Part shown: one piece after another, positions 1 to 7,809 of the stretch
Numbering within the stretch: the first letter of the stretch is position 1
Layout of the letters: the number at the start of each line of letters is the position of its first letter
Source: Acidimicrobiaceae bacterium
GTDB taxonomy: Bacteria; Actinomycetota; Acidimicrobiia; Acidimicrobiales; RAAP-2
Direction of reading: 5' to 3'
Assembly: GCA_003153575.1 (NCBI GenBank)
Contig: PLZW01000023.1
Coordinates: forward strand, 50,060-114,059
Length of the DNA stretch: 64,000 nucleotides
Translations under genes and position numbers: made by a program
The notes under the pieces: generated by a model
Told to the model about the DNA's origin: nothing
Seen by the model: the letters and a program-made list of their open reading frames with translations, nothing else
The model's database searches: none

Positions 1-1
1 T

Positions 2-334
2 GATGCTGGAGTGTTTAAGGCGCTTGCCGACCCCACTCGGCGACAGATTCTCCAGGACCTACAAGCCGGCGAGCTTGGTGCCGGGGAGATCGCTTCTCGC
101 TTCACGATCAGCGCTCCATCAATCTCCCGACATCTCGGCGTTTTGAAGTCAGCGGGCCTTATCGTCGAGCGAAGGGAGGCGAATCGGATCATCTACTCCC
201 TCGTAGAGGACCGGCTGGCGCTCTGTGTCGGGCAGTTCCTGTCAACGGTCTGTCCCGAGCAGGTTGTCCTTCGCCAACGTCGAAAGCGTCGGGTCAATCC
301 AGCTCAGGACAAAGTAAGGACACCACGATCATGA
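2..334 (+). CDS. ArsR-family winged-helix transcriptional regulator, probably cut at the 5' end by the window
   Basis: Small DNA-binding regulator of the ArsR/SmtB type. The N-terminus FKALADPTRRQIL, then a recognition helix around SAPSISRHLGVLKSAGLI and a wing (VERREANRIIYSL), is typical of the metal-independent ArsR members that start SRPBCC/DUF2071-type operons. No metal-binding cysteine pair is visible. A GTG at 11 could be the start, but the frame is open to the window edge and family members usually have a few residues before FKAL, so the true start is probably outside. Its stop overlaps the next ATG (ATGA, 331-334), indicating a translationally coupled pair. Confidence 0.85.
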   Translation, partial: DAGVFKALADPTRRQILQDLQAGELGAGEIASRFTISAPSISRHLGVLKSAGLIVERREANRIIYSLVEDRLALCVGQFLSTVCPEQVVLRQRRKRRVNPAQDKVRTPRS

Positions 335-1074
335 GATCGGTCGACTGCACCATCGAGAGGCGCTTGCTCATCAACTATCGGATTGACCCCGAGGTGGTCC
401 GTCGTCACATTCCGTCACCGTTTCGGCCGCTCTTGGTCTCCGGCTGGGCCGTCGGTGGAGTGTGCCTCATCCGCCTGGGAGGACTTCGGCCTGCCCACCT
501 GCCCAGGGCATTGGGGCTGACGACCGAAAACGCTGCTCATCGGTTCGCCGTCGAGTGGGACGATGACCAAGGCACCCAAGTGGGGGTCTTCATTCCCCGG
601 CGTGATACGAACTCACGCCTTACAGCCCTCGCCGGAGACCGGCTTTTCCCGGGTCTTCACCATCGTGCAGAGTTTCAGGTCCGGGACGACGGGCCGGAGA
701 TTCAAATCGCAGTATCGAGCCACGATGGAACCCTCGACCTATCGGCCACGGCACACGAGAATGCAGCCCTCGGGGGTGAGCTCTTCTCATGCCTCGATGA
801 TGCGATCGGCTTCTTTCGTGAAGGTTCGCATGGGTACTCGCCACATGGCGATTTAGGCCAGCTCGCCGGGGTGAGTCTGGAGTGTCCTCGCTGGGATGCT
901 CTGCCTGTTCAGATCGACTCCGTGAGGTCGAGCATGTTCGACGACCACGACGCCTTTCCCAAGGGTTCCTGTACCGTCGATTTTGGACTTCTGATGCGGG
1001 ACCTGCCAGCTCGCTGGGTCAGCGGCGGCGGCCTCAGATCCAGACGGCTGCTTCAAGCACGCGGGGTGGCTTGA
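331..1074 (+). CDS. DUF2071-like protein (acetoacetate-decarboxylase-like fold)
   Basis: A 247-residue protein resembling the DUF2071/YqjF group: it opens with a segment like 'LLINYRIDPEVVRRHIPSPFRPLLVSG' (described, not catalytic), followed by WAVGGVCLIRL and later FPGLHHRAEF and MFDDHDAFPKGS, the pattern of a beta-barrel related to acetoacetate decarboxylase. Function is unknown for the family. The start codon overlaps the stop of the ArsR-like gene by four bases, so the regulator and this protein are co-translated and probably co-regulated. The base composition of this flank looks less GC-rich than the right flank. Confidence 0.7.
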   Translation: MRSVDCTIERRLLINYRIDPEVVRRHIPSPFRPLLVSGWAVGGVCLIRLGGLRPAHLPRALGLTTENAAHRFAVEWDDDQGTQVGVFIPRRDTNSRLTALAGDRLFPGLHHRAEFQVRDDGPEIQIAVSSHDGTLDLSATAHENAALGGELFSCLDDAIGFFREGSHGYSPHGDLGQLAGVSLECPRWDALPVQIDSVRSSMFDDHDAFPKGSCTVDFGLLMRDLPARWVSGGGLRSRRLLQARGVA

Positions 1075-1182
1075 AAGGCGTGAGATAGCCGCGCCGCTCC
1101 CGGCGATCGGGGGCAGGTGCTCCCGCTCGGGACTTTCGCCGATCGGACTCAAGCCGAGTGGAGGCCCGGTCGATGATCGAAC

Positions 1183-1434
1183 ATGAGTCTGGCTTCGTTG
1201 GGCGTTCTCGTCATGGTCTTGGTAGGTGCCTTACTCATGGCCATCGGCATCTCGCTGATGACGAACTTTCGTGGCTCAACCAAGTGGTGGGTAGAAAGCG
1301 TCGCTGAGTCTCGAGGAGCACCTCCGGAGAGGGTGTTCGGAGGATTCTCTGAGAGGTCGATGCGACTCGTAGTCGGAGGAGCGGCTGTCGTCATCGGCAG
1401 TATCTTCTTCGTCACCGCCATTATTCACGTCTGA
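1183..1434 (+). CDS. Small two-span membrane protein
   Basis: An 83-residue protein with two hydrophobic helices, one at about residues 4-25 (LGVLVMVLVGALLMAIGISL) and one at about 60-82 (LVVGGAAVVIGSIFFVTAII), separated by a hydrophilic loop containing KWWVES. The pattern is that of a short actinobacterial integral membrane protein of unknown role. It is preceded by 108 bases without a gene and is followed by 179 bases in which I see no further feature. I do not recognise a family. Confidence 0.6.
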   Translation: MSLASLGVLVMVLVGALLMAIGISLMTNFRGSTKWWVESVAESRGAPPERVFGGFSERSMRLVVGGAAVVIGSIFFVTAIIHV

Positions 1435-1613
1435 CGACGCTTCCCAGCCACAACACTGCGGGGCGTCCTTGGGGGCCGCACTCGTGCCGGATTGTGGTAG
1501 TTCGCCCTGGACACGCGTCGGGTCCTCGATAGCGTTCCGATAGCCGGTTCGGGGACAGGTGCCCCGGCAATGGCGGGCGCATTTGATGGCACTGGTCGCT
1601 ACCATCTGCGGGA

Positions 1614-2429
1614 ATGGCGGCCCAATCAACCTCGCGATCGGCGACACTTGTCGCCCTTGCGAGAACGCACCTGAACTGGATGGGAGTCATAGGCGACCCC
1701 TTTGCCGAGCAGATGCTCCGTCCCGGGTGGGCGAAGGCAGCGTCAATACTCCGAATCCCTGGCCTTGGGCGGTTAGGCACGAACCGCTCTTTCGCCTATC
1801 TCGGGGCGCGAACCTGCTTCTACGACCAGTTCGTCACCGACGCTCTCGACGAGGGCGTCAAGCAGGTGGTCGTGCTGGGCGCCGGGTACGACAGTCGAGC
1901 CTGGAGGTTCGCTCGACCCGGAGTCACCTTCTACGAAGTCGACCTCCCAACGACGCAAGCGGACAAGCGAACACGTGCGCCCGAAGGAGGCCCGACCTAT
2001 GTGCCTGCCGACGTGACCGAGCCGTCCCTCGGTGAGTCACTCGTGACCGCAGGATTCCAGGCCGGGGAACCGGCAGCTTTCACCGCTGAAGGCCTCACCA
2101 TGTATCTCACAGAAGAGCAAGTGAAAGGCCTGCTCGGACTCCTATCGGCGCTGAGTCCCGATGGCCGTCTGGCCGCCAACTTCGGCGTGGGATTCGAGCA
2201 GCAGGGCAGCCAGCGTGGGCGAGTCGGTCGAAGGGTTATGGCGGCAGGGGGAGAGGAACTGCGATTCCGGTTAACGCCGGCCGACGCACCAGGCTTCATG
2301 ATGAAAACCGGGTGGACTATCAATGAACTGCTGTCTGGCCCTCAGCTCAGAGACAGGTATCTAGACGGGACCAAGTTGGCCACTGCAAACGTCACTACAA
2401 GTGGCTTCGCGATCGCGGCCACCAACTGA
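1614..2429 (+). CDS. Class I SAM-dependent methyltransferase, leucine carboxyl methyltransferase-like (TIGR00027/PF04072 type)
   Basis: A 271-residue putative S-adenosylmethionine methyltransferase. The features seen are an N-terminal ATLVALARTHLNWMG segment, the central RTCFYDQFVTDAL, and the SAM-binding motif QVVVLGAGYDSRAWRF followed by the acidic strand FYEVDLP, which matches the family known from mycobacteria and streptomycetes as putative LCM/O-methyltransferases. The AEGLTMYLT motif is also typical. Substrate unknown. The gene stands alone, convergent with the arginase-like gene to its right. Confidence 0.85.
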   Translation: MAAQSTSRSATLVALARTHLNWMGVIGDPFAEQMLRPGWAKAASILRIPGLGRLGTNRSFAYLGARTCFYDQFVTDALDEGVKQVVVLGAGYDSRAWRFARPGVTFYEVDLPTTQADKRTRAPEGGPTYVPADVTEPSLGESLVTAGFQAGEPAAFTAEGLTMYLTEEQVKGLLGLLSALSPDGRLAANFGVGFEQQGSQRGRVGRRVMAAGGEELRFRLTPADAPGFMMKTGWTINELLSGPQLRDRYLDGTKLATANVTTSGFAIAATN

Positions 2430-2501
2430 CCATAAGCGCCGACCGACTGCGGTCGATGGGCGACCACGAGCAGGTGAATGTATATGAATACCCCAATCCG
2501 A

Positions 2502-3410
2502 CTACCGCTTTATGCCGCCGATGACGCTCGCAACCGAGGCTATAAAGCGGGGAATCGCGTCGGGATCTCCTGCGCTTCGGGTGGGGTTCAGCTCCCCGAT
2601 TGACAAGGACCGGAAACGCGCGTCTTGGGCTGCAATCCGAAGAGCGACCGCAACCTGGTCAAGCGTCGGCCCAGAGTTGCGGCCGTCCGTATTCTCCGCG
2701 AGCGGCGCATCAATGAAATCCAGCACATCGACATCGAGGTGAACAGCCAACGGTCCGTTCGGCAGGTATTCGAGGGAATCGACAGCAGATGAGACAGGAT
2801 CATGCGCAAAGGCATCACTCGAAATCACATGCAGCCCGAGGCGTCGGGCTTCAGCTCCCTCCCATTCGGTAGCAAATCTGTCGTCGATACCTACCCATGC
2901 CACTTGATTCGGATTAAGGAGGGGTCGAGGGCCGAGCACATCGACAAGCACATCGAGGGATCCGGGAAGGGAGAGCACATGGGCCATGCCCATCCAGTCG
3001 AGCGCTCCATCAGTCGTGCTCTCAGGCGTGTTGATGTCGTAGTTTCGATCCACATACAACACTCCGACTGGATCTTCGGAGACACGACAGAGGCCGGCGA
3101 CCACTTCAAGCGCAACAGTGCAGTTCCCACCGAGTACGAGCAGTGTGTCTCCACGTGTCAAAAGTGGGACGAGGCGTTCGATCAACTCGCGGATCGATTC
3201 GGTCACGTCACCGACGTTCTGCGCCCGAGGGTTGAGTCGATCCGGGCGCCAAATCTGAAGGGGCAAGTCACCCTCGTCATGCACCTCCAGGCCTGAAGCA
3301 CTGAGAGCATCAACCAGTCCGGCGGACCGGAGCACAGCCGGTGCCTGGTCTTGTCCGGCGGCGTAGCTCCCTGCACTACTCGGAACGCCGACGATGGAGA
3401 CGGCACCCAT
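2502..3410 (-). CDS. Arginase/ureohydrolase-fold protein with a degenerate metal site
   Basis: A 302-residue protein of the arginase superfamily. The fold signature is clear: TLLVLGGNCTVALE, then VGVLYVDRNYDINTPES, and the late HLDVDVLD strand. In active arginases the corresponding motifs are GGDHS, DAHxDxN and SxDxDxxDP. Here the first histidine is Cys and the second is Asn (D-R-N-Y-D), leaving only the four aspartates. It may therefore be metal-poor, inactive or altered in reaction. A TACACT element lies seven bases upstream of the ATG, suggesting leaderless transcription. Before the transposon arrived it lay directly downstream of nrdJ. Confidence 0.7.
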   Translation of the reverse strand: MGAVSIVGVPSSAGSYAAGQDQAPAVLRSAGLVDALSASGLEVHDEGDLPLQIWRPDRLNPRAQNVGDVTESIRELIERLVPLLTRGDTLLVLGGNCTVALEVVAGLCRVSEDPVGVLYVDRNYDINTPESTTDGALDWMGMAHVLSLPGSLDVLVDVLGPRPLLNPNQVAWVGIDDRFATEWEGAEARRLGLHVISSDAFAHDPVSSAVDSLEYLPNGPLAVHLDVDVLDFIDAPLAENTDGRNSGPTLDQVAVALRIAAQDARFRSLSIGELNPTRSAGDPDAIPRFIASVASVIGGIKR

Positions 3411-3417
3411 ATTCGCG

Positions 3418-3423
3418 AGTGTA
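3418..3423 (-). promoter_or_regulatory. Candidate -10 box of a leaderless promoter (arginase-like gene)
   Basis: TACACT on the minus strand fits the actinobacterial TANNNT -10 pattern and ends seven bases before the ATG at 3410, so transcription would begin at or next to the start codon. No ribosome binding site is visible in the same stretch, consistent with a leaderless message. Confidence 0.4.
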
Positions 3424-3511
3424 GGCGTCCGAGTCCATTTCCGAAGGGCCGCATCCGGTCAACCGTGACCGTCTCGACATCCGAGTCGACTTTGGCCCAG
3501 GACCGACGACA

Positions 3512-3545
3512 GAAGTTGCCCGGGCCGACAGGCCCGGGCAACTTC
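3512..3545 (-). terminator. 15-bp perfect hairpin, probably the displaced nrdJ terminator
   Basis: Perfect inverted repeat GAAGTTGCCCGGGCC / its complement with a GACA loop (arms 3512-3526 and 3531-3545). There is no strong T-run. If the 36-kb element is removed and one TCAGC copy kept, this hairpin lies about 50 bases after the nrdJ stop codon on the nrdJ strand, the expected place for its terminator. Confidence 0.6.
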
Positions 3546-3594
3546 ATGGTCCGGCTACTCCCTCATGGGACCCGCCGTGGGAACTCCGGGTCGG

Positions 3595-3599
3595 TCAGC
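3595..3599. repeat. Target-site duplication TCAGC, left copy
   Basis: TCAGC directly precedes the TGTG left terminus of the transposon and is repeated exactly at 40080-40084 after the CACA right terminus. A 5-bp duplication is the known signature of Tn7-family and Mu-type transposition. Confidence 0.85.
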
Positions 3600-3648
3600 T
3601 GTGATCTGTCGCGGATTGTCACTGGGATTTGTCGTTTGATGTCACCGA
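3600..3648 (+). repeat. Left transposon end: terminal inverted repeat with two 22-bp transposase-site-like units
   Basis: TGTGA is followed by two 22-base units (3605-3626, 3627-3648), each with a GTCAC box at the same offset (TTGTCAC and ATGTCAC). Aligned base for base with the reverse complement of the right end, about two thirds of positions match, with the GTCA boxes and the TTTG boxes in register. A third unit further in is not evident. Confidence 0.75.
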
Positions 3649-3681
3649 CCTCTATTGCTTGCAAGAGTTAGCACGCTACTC

Positions 3682-3706
3682 CCCCGCCGGAACTGGGCCG
3701 GCGGGG
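3682..3706. other. Subterminal hairpin inside the left end
   Basis: Inverted repeat CCCCGCCGG / CCGGCGGGG (3682-3690, 3698-3706) with a seven-base loop, about 80 bases inside the left terminus. It may act as a transcriptional insulator. A similar hairpin lies inside the right end (39938-39961). The stretch 3707-3911 shows no gene I can support. Confidence 0.4.
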
Positions 3707-3911
3707 CACAGAGTCCCTGTTCAGTGATCGAAACCGCAGTACCGCGGCCGACCATACGGACCCAGTCATAGAGAGGAACTCCGGAGGTTCCTGAGTCTGT
3801 ATTCCTGACCAGGTACTTCGCCAGGTAATCCCTGTTCACGAGCCTCGCGACCGGCCGGCCAACGGGGTGGCTGAAACCTGGCCAGCACTACCATCGGACA
3901 ACCTCCAACGC

Positions 3912-3917
3912 TACCGT
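3912..3917 (+). promoter_or_regulatory. Candidate -10 box of a leaderless promoter (OGG-like gene)
   Basis: TACCGT fits TANNNT and is followed seven bases later by the GTG at 3925, which has no ribosome binding site. This supports choosing that GTG as the start. Confidence 0.35.
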
Positions 3918-3924
3918 TGGGTAC

Positions 3925-4710
3925 GTGGCGGGCGGCGCGAACCCATACCAACGAGGGCCTGCAGTGCCGTCCAAGCAAGCAGCCGCGGCGAGTGCCACCT
4001 TCGGTCGACTTCTGGCGACGCAGACATGGCTCGGACCGGTCATCCAGCAGCACGGTCCACCGCTGCGGCGCCTGGAGTGCGTCCTCGGCCGTCGGTGGCG
4101 TGGCGTGGCGACAGCCATCAGTGATCCGGCACTGAGTAACGCCGCGGTCGACCTGATCGATCGACGATGTCCGCCGGTCAAAGGGGCGGACCACCGGACG
4201 TGGTTGGGGATCGATCGTCCGTTCCTCAAGAAGTTGAGCGCGGGAGCCCGCACGTCCGATCAGGATTTGGTCCAGTTGTGGCTGGCCACGATGATGTGGG
4301 GTTACGCAACCGACAACAGGGGGCCGTCCCGCGTCGGCAAGGCCATGAACCAGTCATGGGCGACATTCGTCCGCAAGCTGCGCCTCTCACTGGAGCGGAT
4401 CGACAACCGCCAGTTCGTCGATGCCTATCGGGGAAGCCAGTCGCAGGGCCTGAGCTACCTGCCGGGGATCGCTGACTCGTTCTTCACCAAGTGGTTCTGG
4501 ACTGTGAGCCTCGGCAACCCACGCCTACCGCTCACGCTGCTCATCTTCGACGGCAGAGTGGCGGGGTCGGCCACAGGCAAGACATGGGCGCTCCAGGGCA
4601 AGAACGTCGCCGAGCGGTATGTGTACCTCTGCGAGCTCGTCGAGTTGGTCGCGACAGCCCAGGGGCTCAGCTCGGAACAGGTCGAGTACGGCCTCTACTG
4701 CGCTGGTTGA
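3925..4710 (+). CDS. Putative 8-oxoguanine DNA glycosylase OGG-fold protein
   Basis: A 261-residue protein. The middle and C-terminal parts (LATMMWGYATDNRGPSRV, then LPGIADSFFTKWFW and LTLLIFDGRVAGS) resemble the OGG-fold family, helix-hairpin-helix DNA glycosylase relatives often found in actinobacteria as unassigned genes. Whether it cuts damaged or foreign DNA is not known. The start is a GTG with a leaderless-type -10 box. It is followed by a kinase gene 127 bases downstream, and its last 300 bases are duplicated at 6877-7176, on the other side of the kinase. Family assignment is from memory of the pattern, so moderate. Confidence 0.6.
   Translation: MAGGANPYQRGPAVPSKQAAAASATFGRLLATQTWLGPVIQQHGPPLRRLECVLGRRWRGVATAISDPALSNAAVDLIDRRCPPVKGADHRTWLGIDRPFLKKLSAGARTSDQDLVQLWLATMMWGYATDNRGPSRVGKAMNQSWATFVRKLRLSLERIDNRQFVDAYRGSQSQGLSYLPGIADSFFTKWFWTVSLGNPRLPLTLLIFDGRVAGSATGKTWALQGKNVAERYVYLCELVELVATAQGLSSEQVEYGLYCAG
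4411..4710 (+). repeat. 300-bp direct repeat, copy 1 (3' end of the OGG-like gene)
   Basis: Aligns without gaps to 6877-7176. By hand count 27 of 300 positions differ, about 91 percent identity, and most differences are synonymous. Both copies end at the stop codon. The pair brackets the kinase and zinc-ribbon genes. Confidence 0.9.
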
Positions 4711-4837
4711 CAAGGCCCATGGTCCGGTTCTCGGGTCCTACCGACGGTACGCTGCGCCGATGCCCAGCAGCGCAACAGTCGTTAGGCATGTGGGCCCCTG
4801 CCACTACTCCACCACCTACTAACCCTGGTAGTCACCG

Positions 4838-6211
4838 ATGACGGAATCACAACCTTCGCCGGTCGGGCCGTGGGCCCGGCATGAGGAGCTCGGACGTGGC
4901 GGTAACGCCACGGTCTGGCGCGCCACGCAGGCCGGCGGCCTCGCGGTGGCACTGAAGGTCATCAACGAGACCAAGGTGCAGAGCGAGTCCTACCAGCGCT
5001 TCACGCGTGAGGTGGACTTCTTCCGACGTAACGGGTCAATCCCGGGCGTGCTCCCGATGCTGGACTCCTACCTGCCAGAGCATCCGAGCAAGAACGATCG
5101 TGCATGGCTTTCCATGCCCATCGCTACACCTATCGAGCGTGCACTCGATAGTCGACCCCTTGCTGATGTTGTCGACGCGGTTGCGACGATCTCAGAGACG
5201 CTTGCTCGTCTTCAGCACGACCACGGCGTCGGTCACCGGGACATCAAGCCTGGCAACCTCTACGAGCTTGGCGGCGAGTGGCTCATCGGTGACTTCGGTC
5301 TGATCTCGGTACCCGACGCAGCGTCACTCACCGAGGACGGGCGCCAAGTGGGCCCTGCGCACTTCACCGCTTACGAAATGATCCTGAATCCGACGGAGGC
5401 CAATCCGCACATGGCCGACGTCTACTCGCTGGGGAAGGCACTCTGGGTACTCGCCACCGGTCAACGGTACGCACCCAGCGGTCATCAGGCGGTTGGAAAC
5501 GGCATGGGGGTCGGGGAGAACCGGCCCCATCCGAGATCCCTGGCACTTGACGAAGAGATCGACCTCATGACCCAGCTCCGCCCAGAAGATCGGCCCACGA
5601 TGGAGCAGGTCTCGCGCGACCTTCGCGCCTGGCTCGCACTCGGCAGCACTGCCCCAGCTCTCGATGTCTCTGCTTCCAAGACTGCGCTACGGGCGAAGCT
5701 CCAGACATCTCTCGCTGCGCGTGACTCCGAAGAGCTCCACAAGGAGATGGCCTTCGCAGCTGTCCGACGAATGCAGGAGCTCGTCCGGCCACTCAACGAC
5801 GAACTGAAGTCGCTCGATTCACGCACGCAGATCGACCTCACGAACGACGAACTGACCAAGAACCACCTGGCGGTTCCACACGAGTTCCGGCACGCGGCGA
5901 TTTGGAGCTGGCAGCGGTGCACGCGAGTCGCGCCGGTTGAGGGACCTGCGGCACCTGTCCTGCGAATGTCGAGAGCGCTGCACTTACTGGACGACGGAAC
6001 CCTCGTGCTGCAGATGCTCGTCCTGGTCTCACCGAATAGCGTCTTCGGCCAATACTTCGCTTGGTCGCCCGCCGAGTCGGCGACTGCGCCGGTGGGCACG
6101 ATCGAGGCCAATCTGATGCTGGACGACGGAGTTCGCGAGCTCGCTGTAGCTGTAGCCGCTGGCGTCGTCGCCCTCGTGGAGGCGCTTCCGGATCAGTCCG
6201 CGGGAGGCTGA
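4838..6211 (+). CDS. Hanks-type Ser/Thr protein kinase with a unique C-terminal domain
   Basis: A 457-residue kinase. The N-terminal catalytic domain (about 1-265) shows the glycine loop GRGGNATVW (19-27), VALK with Lys40, HRDIKPGN (133-140, catalytic Asp135) and DFG (152-154), so it should be active. The remaining 190 residues contain no transmembrane helix or PASTA repeat, unlike housekeeping PknB; they include a probable helical linker and an unknown alpha/beta region. It is a soluble kinase, as in several phage-defence kinases (inference). It lies between the two OGG repeat copies and converges with the zinc-ribbon gene by 19 bases. Confidence 0.85.
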   Translation: MTESQPSPVGPWARHEELGRGGNATVWRATQAGGLAVALKVINETKVQSESYQRFTREVDFFRRNGSIPGVLPMLDSYLPEHPSKNDRAWLSMPIATPIERALDSRPLADVVDAVATISETLARLQHDHGVGHRDIKPGNLYELGGEWLIGDFGLISVPDAASLTEDGRQVGPAHFTAYEMILNPTEANPHMADVYSLGKALWVLATGQRYAPSGHQAVGNGMGVGENRPHPRSLALDEEIDLMTQLRPEDRPTMEQVSRDLRAWLALGSTAPALDVSASKTALRAKLQTSLAARDSEELHKEMAFAAVRRMQELVRPLNDELKSLDSRTQIDLTNDELTKNHLAVPHEFRHAAIWSWQRCTRVAPVEGPAAPVLRMSRALHLLDDGTLVLQMLVLVSPNSVFGQYFAWSPAESATAPVGTIEANLMLDDGVRELAVAVAAGVVALVEALPDQSAGG

Positions 6212-6684
6212 TCCGCGAGGGAGCCACAGACAACGCAGCGGACGGGTCCAGACCAGTCTTCGAGGACTTTGATCGATTCTCCCGGATGGCACGCAAAGTC
6301 CACCCTCCGCATGTCCTCGGCCTCCATGAGGTCGACGGGCTCGTCAAACTCCGGCTGAGTGACCTCCACGGAGAGGAACCCCTGTGAACGATCCGCGCTT
6401 CGCTGTAATCCATCGCCGAAGTCCTTGAACAGCGGGCCGAGGACCTCCTGCTGGATCATTGCAGTGAAGTTCTCCTCCTGTGCCTCAGTGAGCCACTCGC
6501 CCGGCGGCGCTTGGATTCCGCAATAGGGGCAGAAGAAGCCCCCATCGGGTGCTTCAGTGCCGTCCTCGTCATCGCCCGCGGCGAGCCACTTCAGCTCTCG
6601 CTCGCACGACGAGCACCGCCTCCGCAGGAAGCCATCCGAGTCGAGCGGCATGGACATCTCCAGGATCACCTCGTCATCGCTCAT
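6193..6684 (-). CDS. Zinc-ribbon hypothetical protein
   Basis: A 163-residue acidic protein. C24-x2-C27 and C52-P-Y-C55 form an evident zinc ribbon (CSSCERELKW ... FFCPYCG), and a further CVVCG lies near the C-terminus. The rest is acidic and probably helical. No family name is recognised. It ends inside the kinase 3' end on the opposite strand (19-base overlap), and both are enclosed by the OGG direct repeats, so the two may form one cassette. Confidence 0.7.
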   Translation of the reverse strand: MSDDEVILEMSMPLDSDGFLRRRCSSCERELKWLAAGDDEDGTEAPDGGFFCPYCGIQAPPGEWLTEAQEENFTAMIQQEVLGPLFKDFGDGLQRSADRSQGFLSVEVTQPEFDEPVDLMEAEDMRRVDFACHPGESIKVLEDWSGPVRCVVCGSLADQPPAD

Positions 6685-6876
6685 TGCTTGCTCCTTCGAT
6701 AGCCCGGCAACTTCTGTATGAGTCTCGGATCGCTACGTTGGCATGCCACGTCACCCGCCAGGCAGTTGTGCTTCCCAAGTATGCAGGCACCGGTCGGAGC
6801 TCGCGTACCGTCTGACCTCGAGGGCCTTCGCTCGAGCGGCGGCCCCGGGCCGGTTGGTAGCCAGGTCGTCTGCGGA

Positions 6877-7176
6877 CAGTTCGTCGATGCCTATCGGGGA
6901 AGCCAGTCGCAGGGCCTGAGCTACCTGCCGGGGATCGCTGACTCTTTCTTCGCCAAGTGGTTCTGGACGGTGAGCCTCGGCAACTCGCGGCTGCCACTGA
7001 CGCTGCTCATCTTCGACGGCAGGGTGGCGGGGTCCGCCACAGGCAAGGCGTGGGCACTCCAGGGCAAGAACGTCGCCGAGCGGTACGTGTACTTCTGCGA
7101 GCTCGTCGAACCGGTGGCGACGGCGCAAGGGCTCAGCGCCGAGCAGGTCGAGTACGGCCTCTACTGCGCCGGTTGA
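6877..7176 (+). pseudogene. Truncated second copy of the OGG-like gene (3' 300 bases only)
   Basis: Encodes the last 99 residues of the OGG-fold protein at 3925-4710 and its stop codon, with about 91 percent nucleotide identity and no indel. The frame is open further left to 6718, but that part has no similarity to the first gene and no clear start signal, so I treat this as a displaced gene end rather than a functional gene. It marks the right boundary of the kinase cassette. Confidence 0.75.
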
Positions 7177-7462
7177 CGCCGCTCGACTGCCCACTCCTCG
7201 GGCCATGGACACTGGGTCTTCGGCAGCGCTGCCCCACTCGAGAGGCACCCACCAGGGAATGGCTTGCCGTGCAATTCGGTATAGCCGGGCGACAGAAGCA
7301 TGGTGTCGTTGAACGCTGTCTGCTTCTCAGCAGCGATCGCGTCGTACGCCTCCCAGTCCACCACGGGATTGCGCAGCGCTGCTATCAACTTGCGACAGCC
7401 CGCTGATAACGGGCGCTGGCCTCGTCCATCGCATCCAAGTGCCCTTCGGTCCACCACTCCAC
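7161..7462 (-). pseudogene. Small protein gene interrupted by a frameshift (or two coupled small ORFs)
   Basis: A GTG at 7462 has a good ribosome binding site (AAGGGG, six bases upstream) and encodes MEWWTEGHLDAMDEASARYQ and five more residues before a TGA at 7385-7387. In another frame, overlapping this stop as TTGA, an ORF of 75 residues continues (LIAALRNPVVDWEAYDA...) to a TAG at 7161. Joined, the two give a plausible 100-residue helical protein. This is either a frameshift mutation, a recoding site or a TTG-coupled second gene. Its 3' end overlaps the OGG remnant by 16 bases. Confidence 0.45.
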
Positions 7463-7492
7463 GGCCGTCCCCTTCTGTGTGACAATGCCTCA

Positions 7493-7777
7493 GTGTCGGC
7501 ACAGCACAGTGACCCGGAAGCGGAGATTCCCCGATTGTTGCGGGAACTACGGGATGCTGCTCTGGAGAAGACCAACTGCGCCTGGTGTCTGAGCCGGAAC
7601 CCAGACAACCTTCCGAGTGACCCTGAGGAAGCCAATCGCATGGTCACGCGTTGGCAGGGGAACCTCGCGGCAGCGGAGGCGGTGCTACATGACCATGTGC
7701 CACGCCTCCGTTCGGCTGGAGCAACTGAGCACCAGATCGACAGGGCGTTGCGCGTTCCCGCACTACCCGGTCAATGA
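7493..7777 (+). CDS. Small hypothetical protein, charged and helical
   Basis: A 94-residue protein starting at GTG 7493 (SAQHSDPEAEIPRLLREL...). It contains CAWC and an SRNPDNLPSDPEEANRM segment, with a probable long helix (WQGNLAAAEAVLHDHVPRL). A GACAAT hexamer six bases before the GTG and the absence of a ribosome binding site suggest a leaderless start. The frame extends further upstream but would overlap the divergent small gene. No family recognised. Convergent with pnkp. Confidence 0.5.
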   Translation: MSAQHSDPEAEIPRLLRELRDAALEKTNCAWCLSRNPDNLPSDPEEANRMVTRWQGNLAAAEAVLHDHVPRLRSAGATEHQIDRALRVPALPGQ

Positions 7778-7809
7778 GCCGGATGCGGTGAACACGCCGT
7801 AGGCACCCG

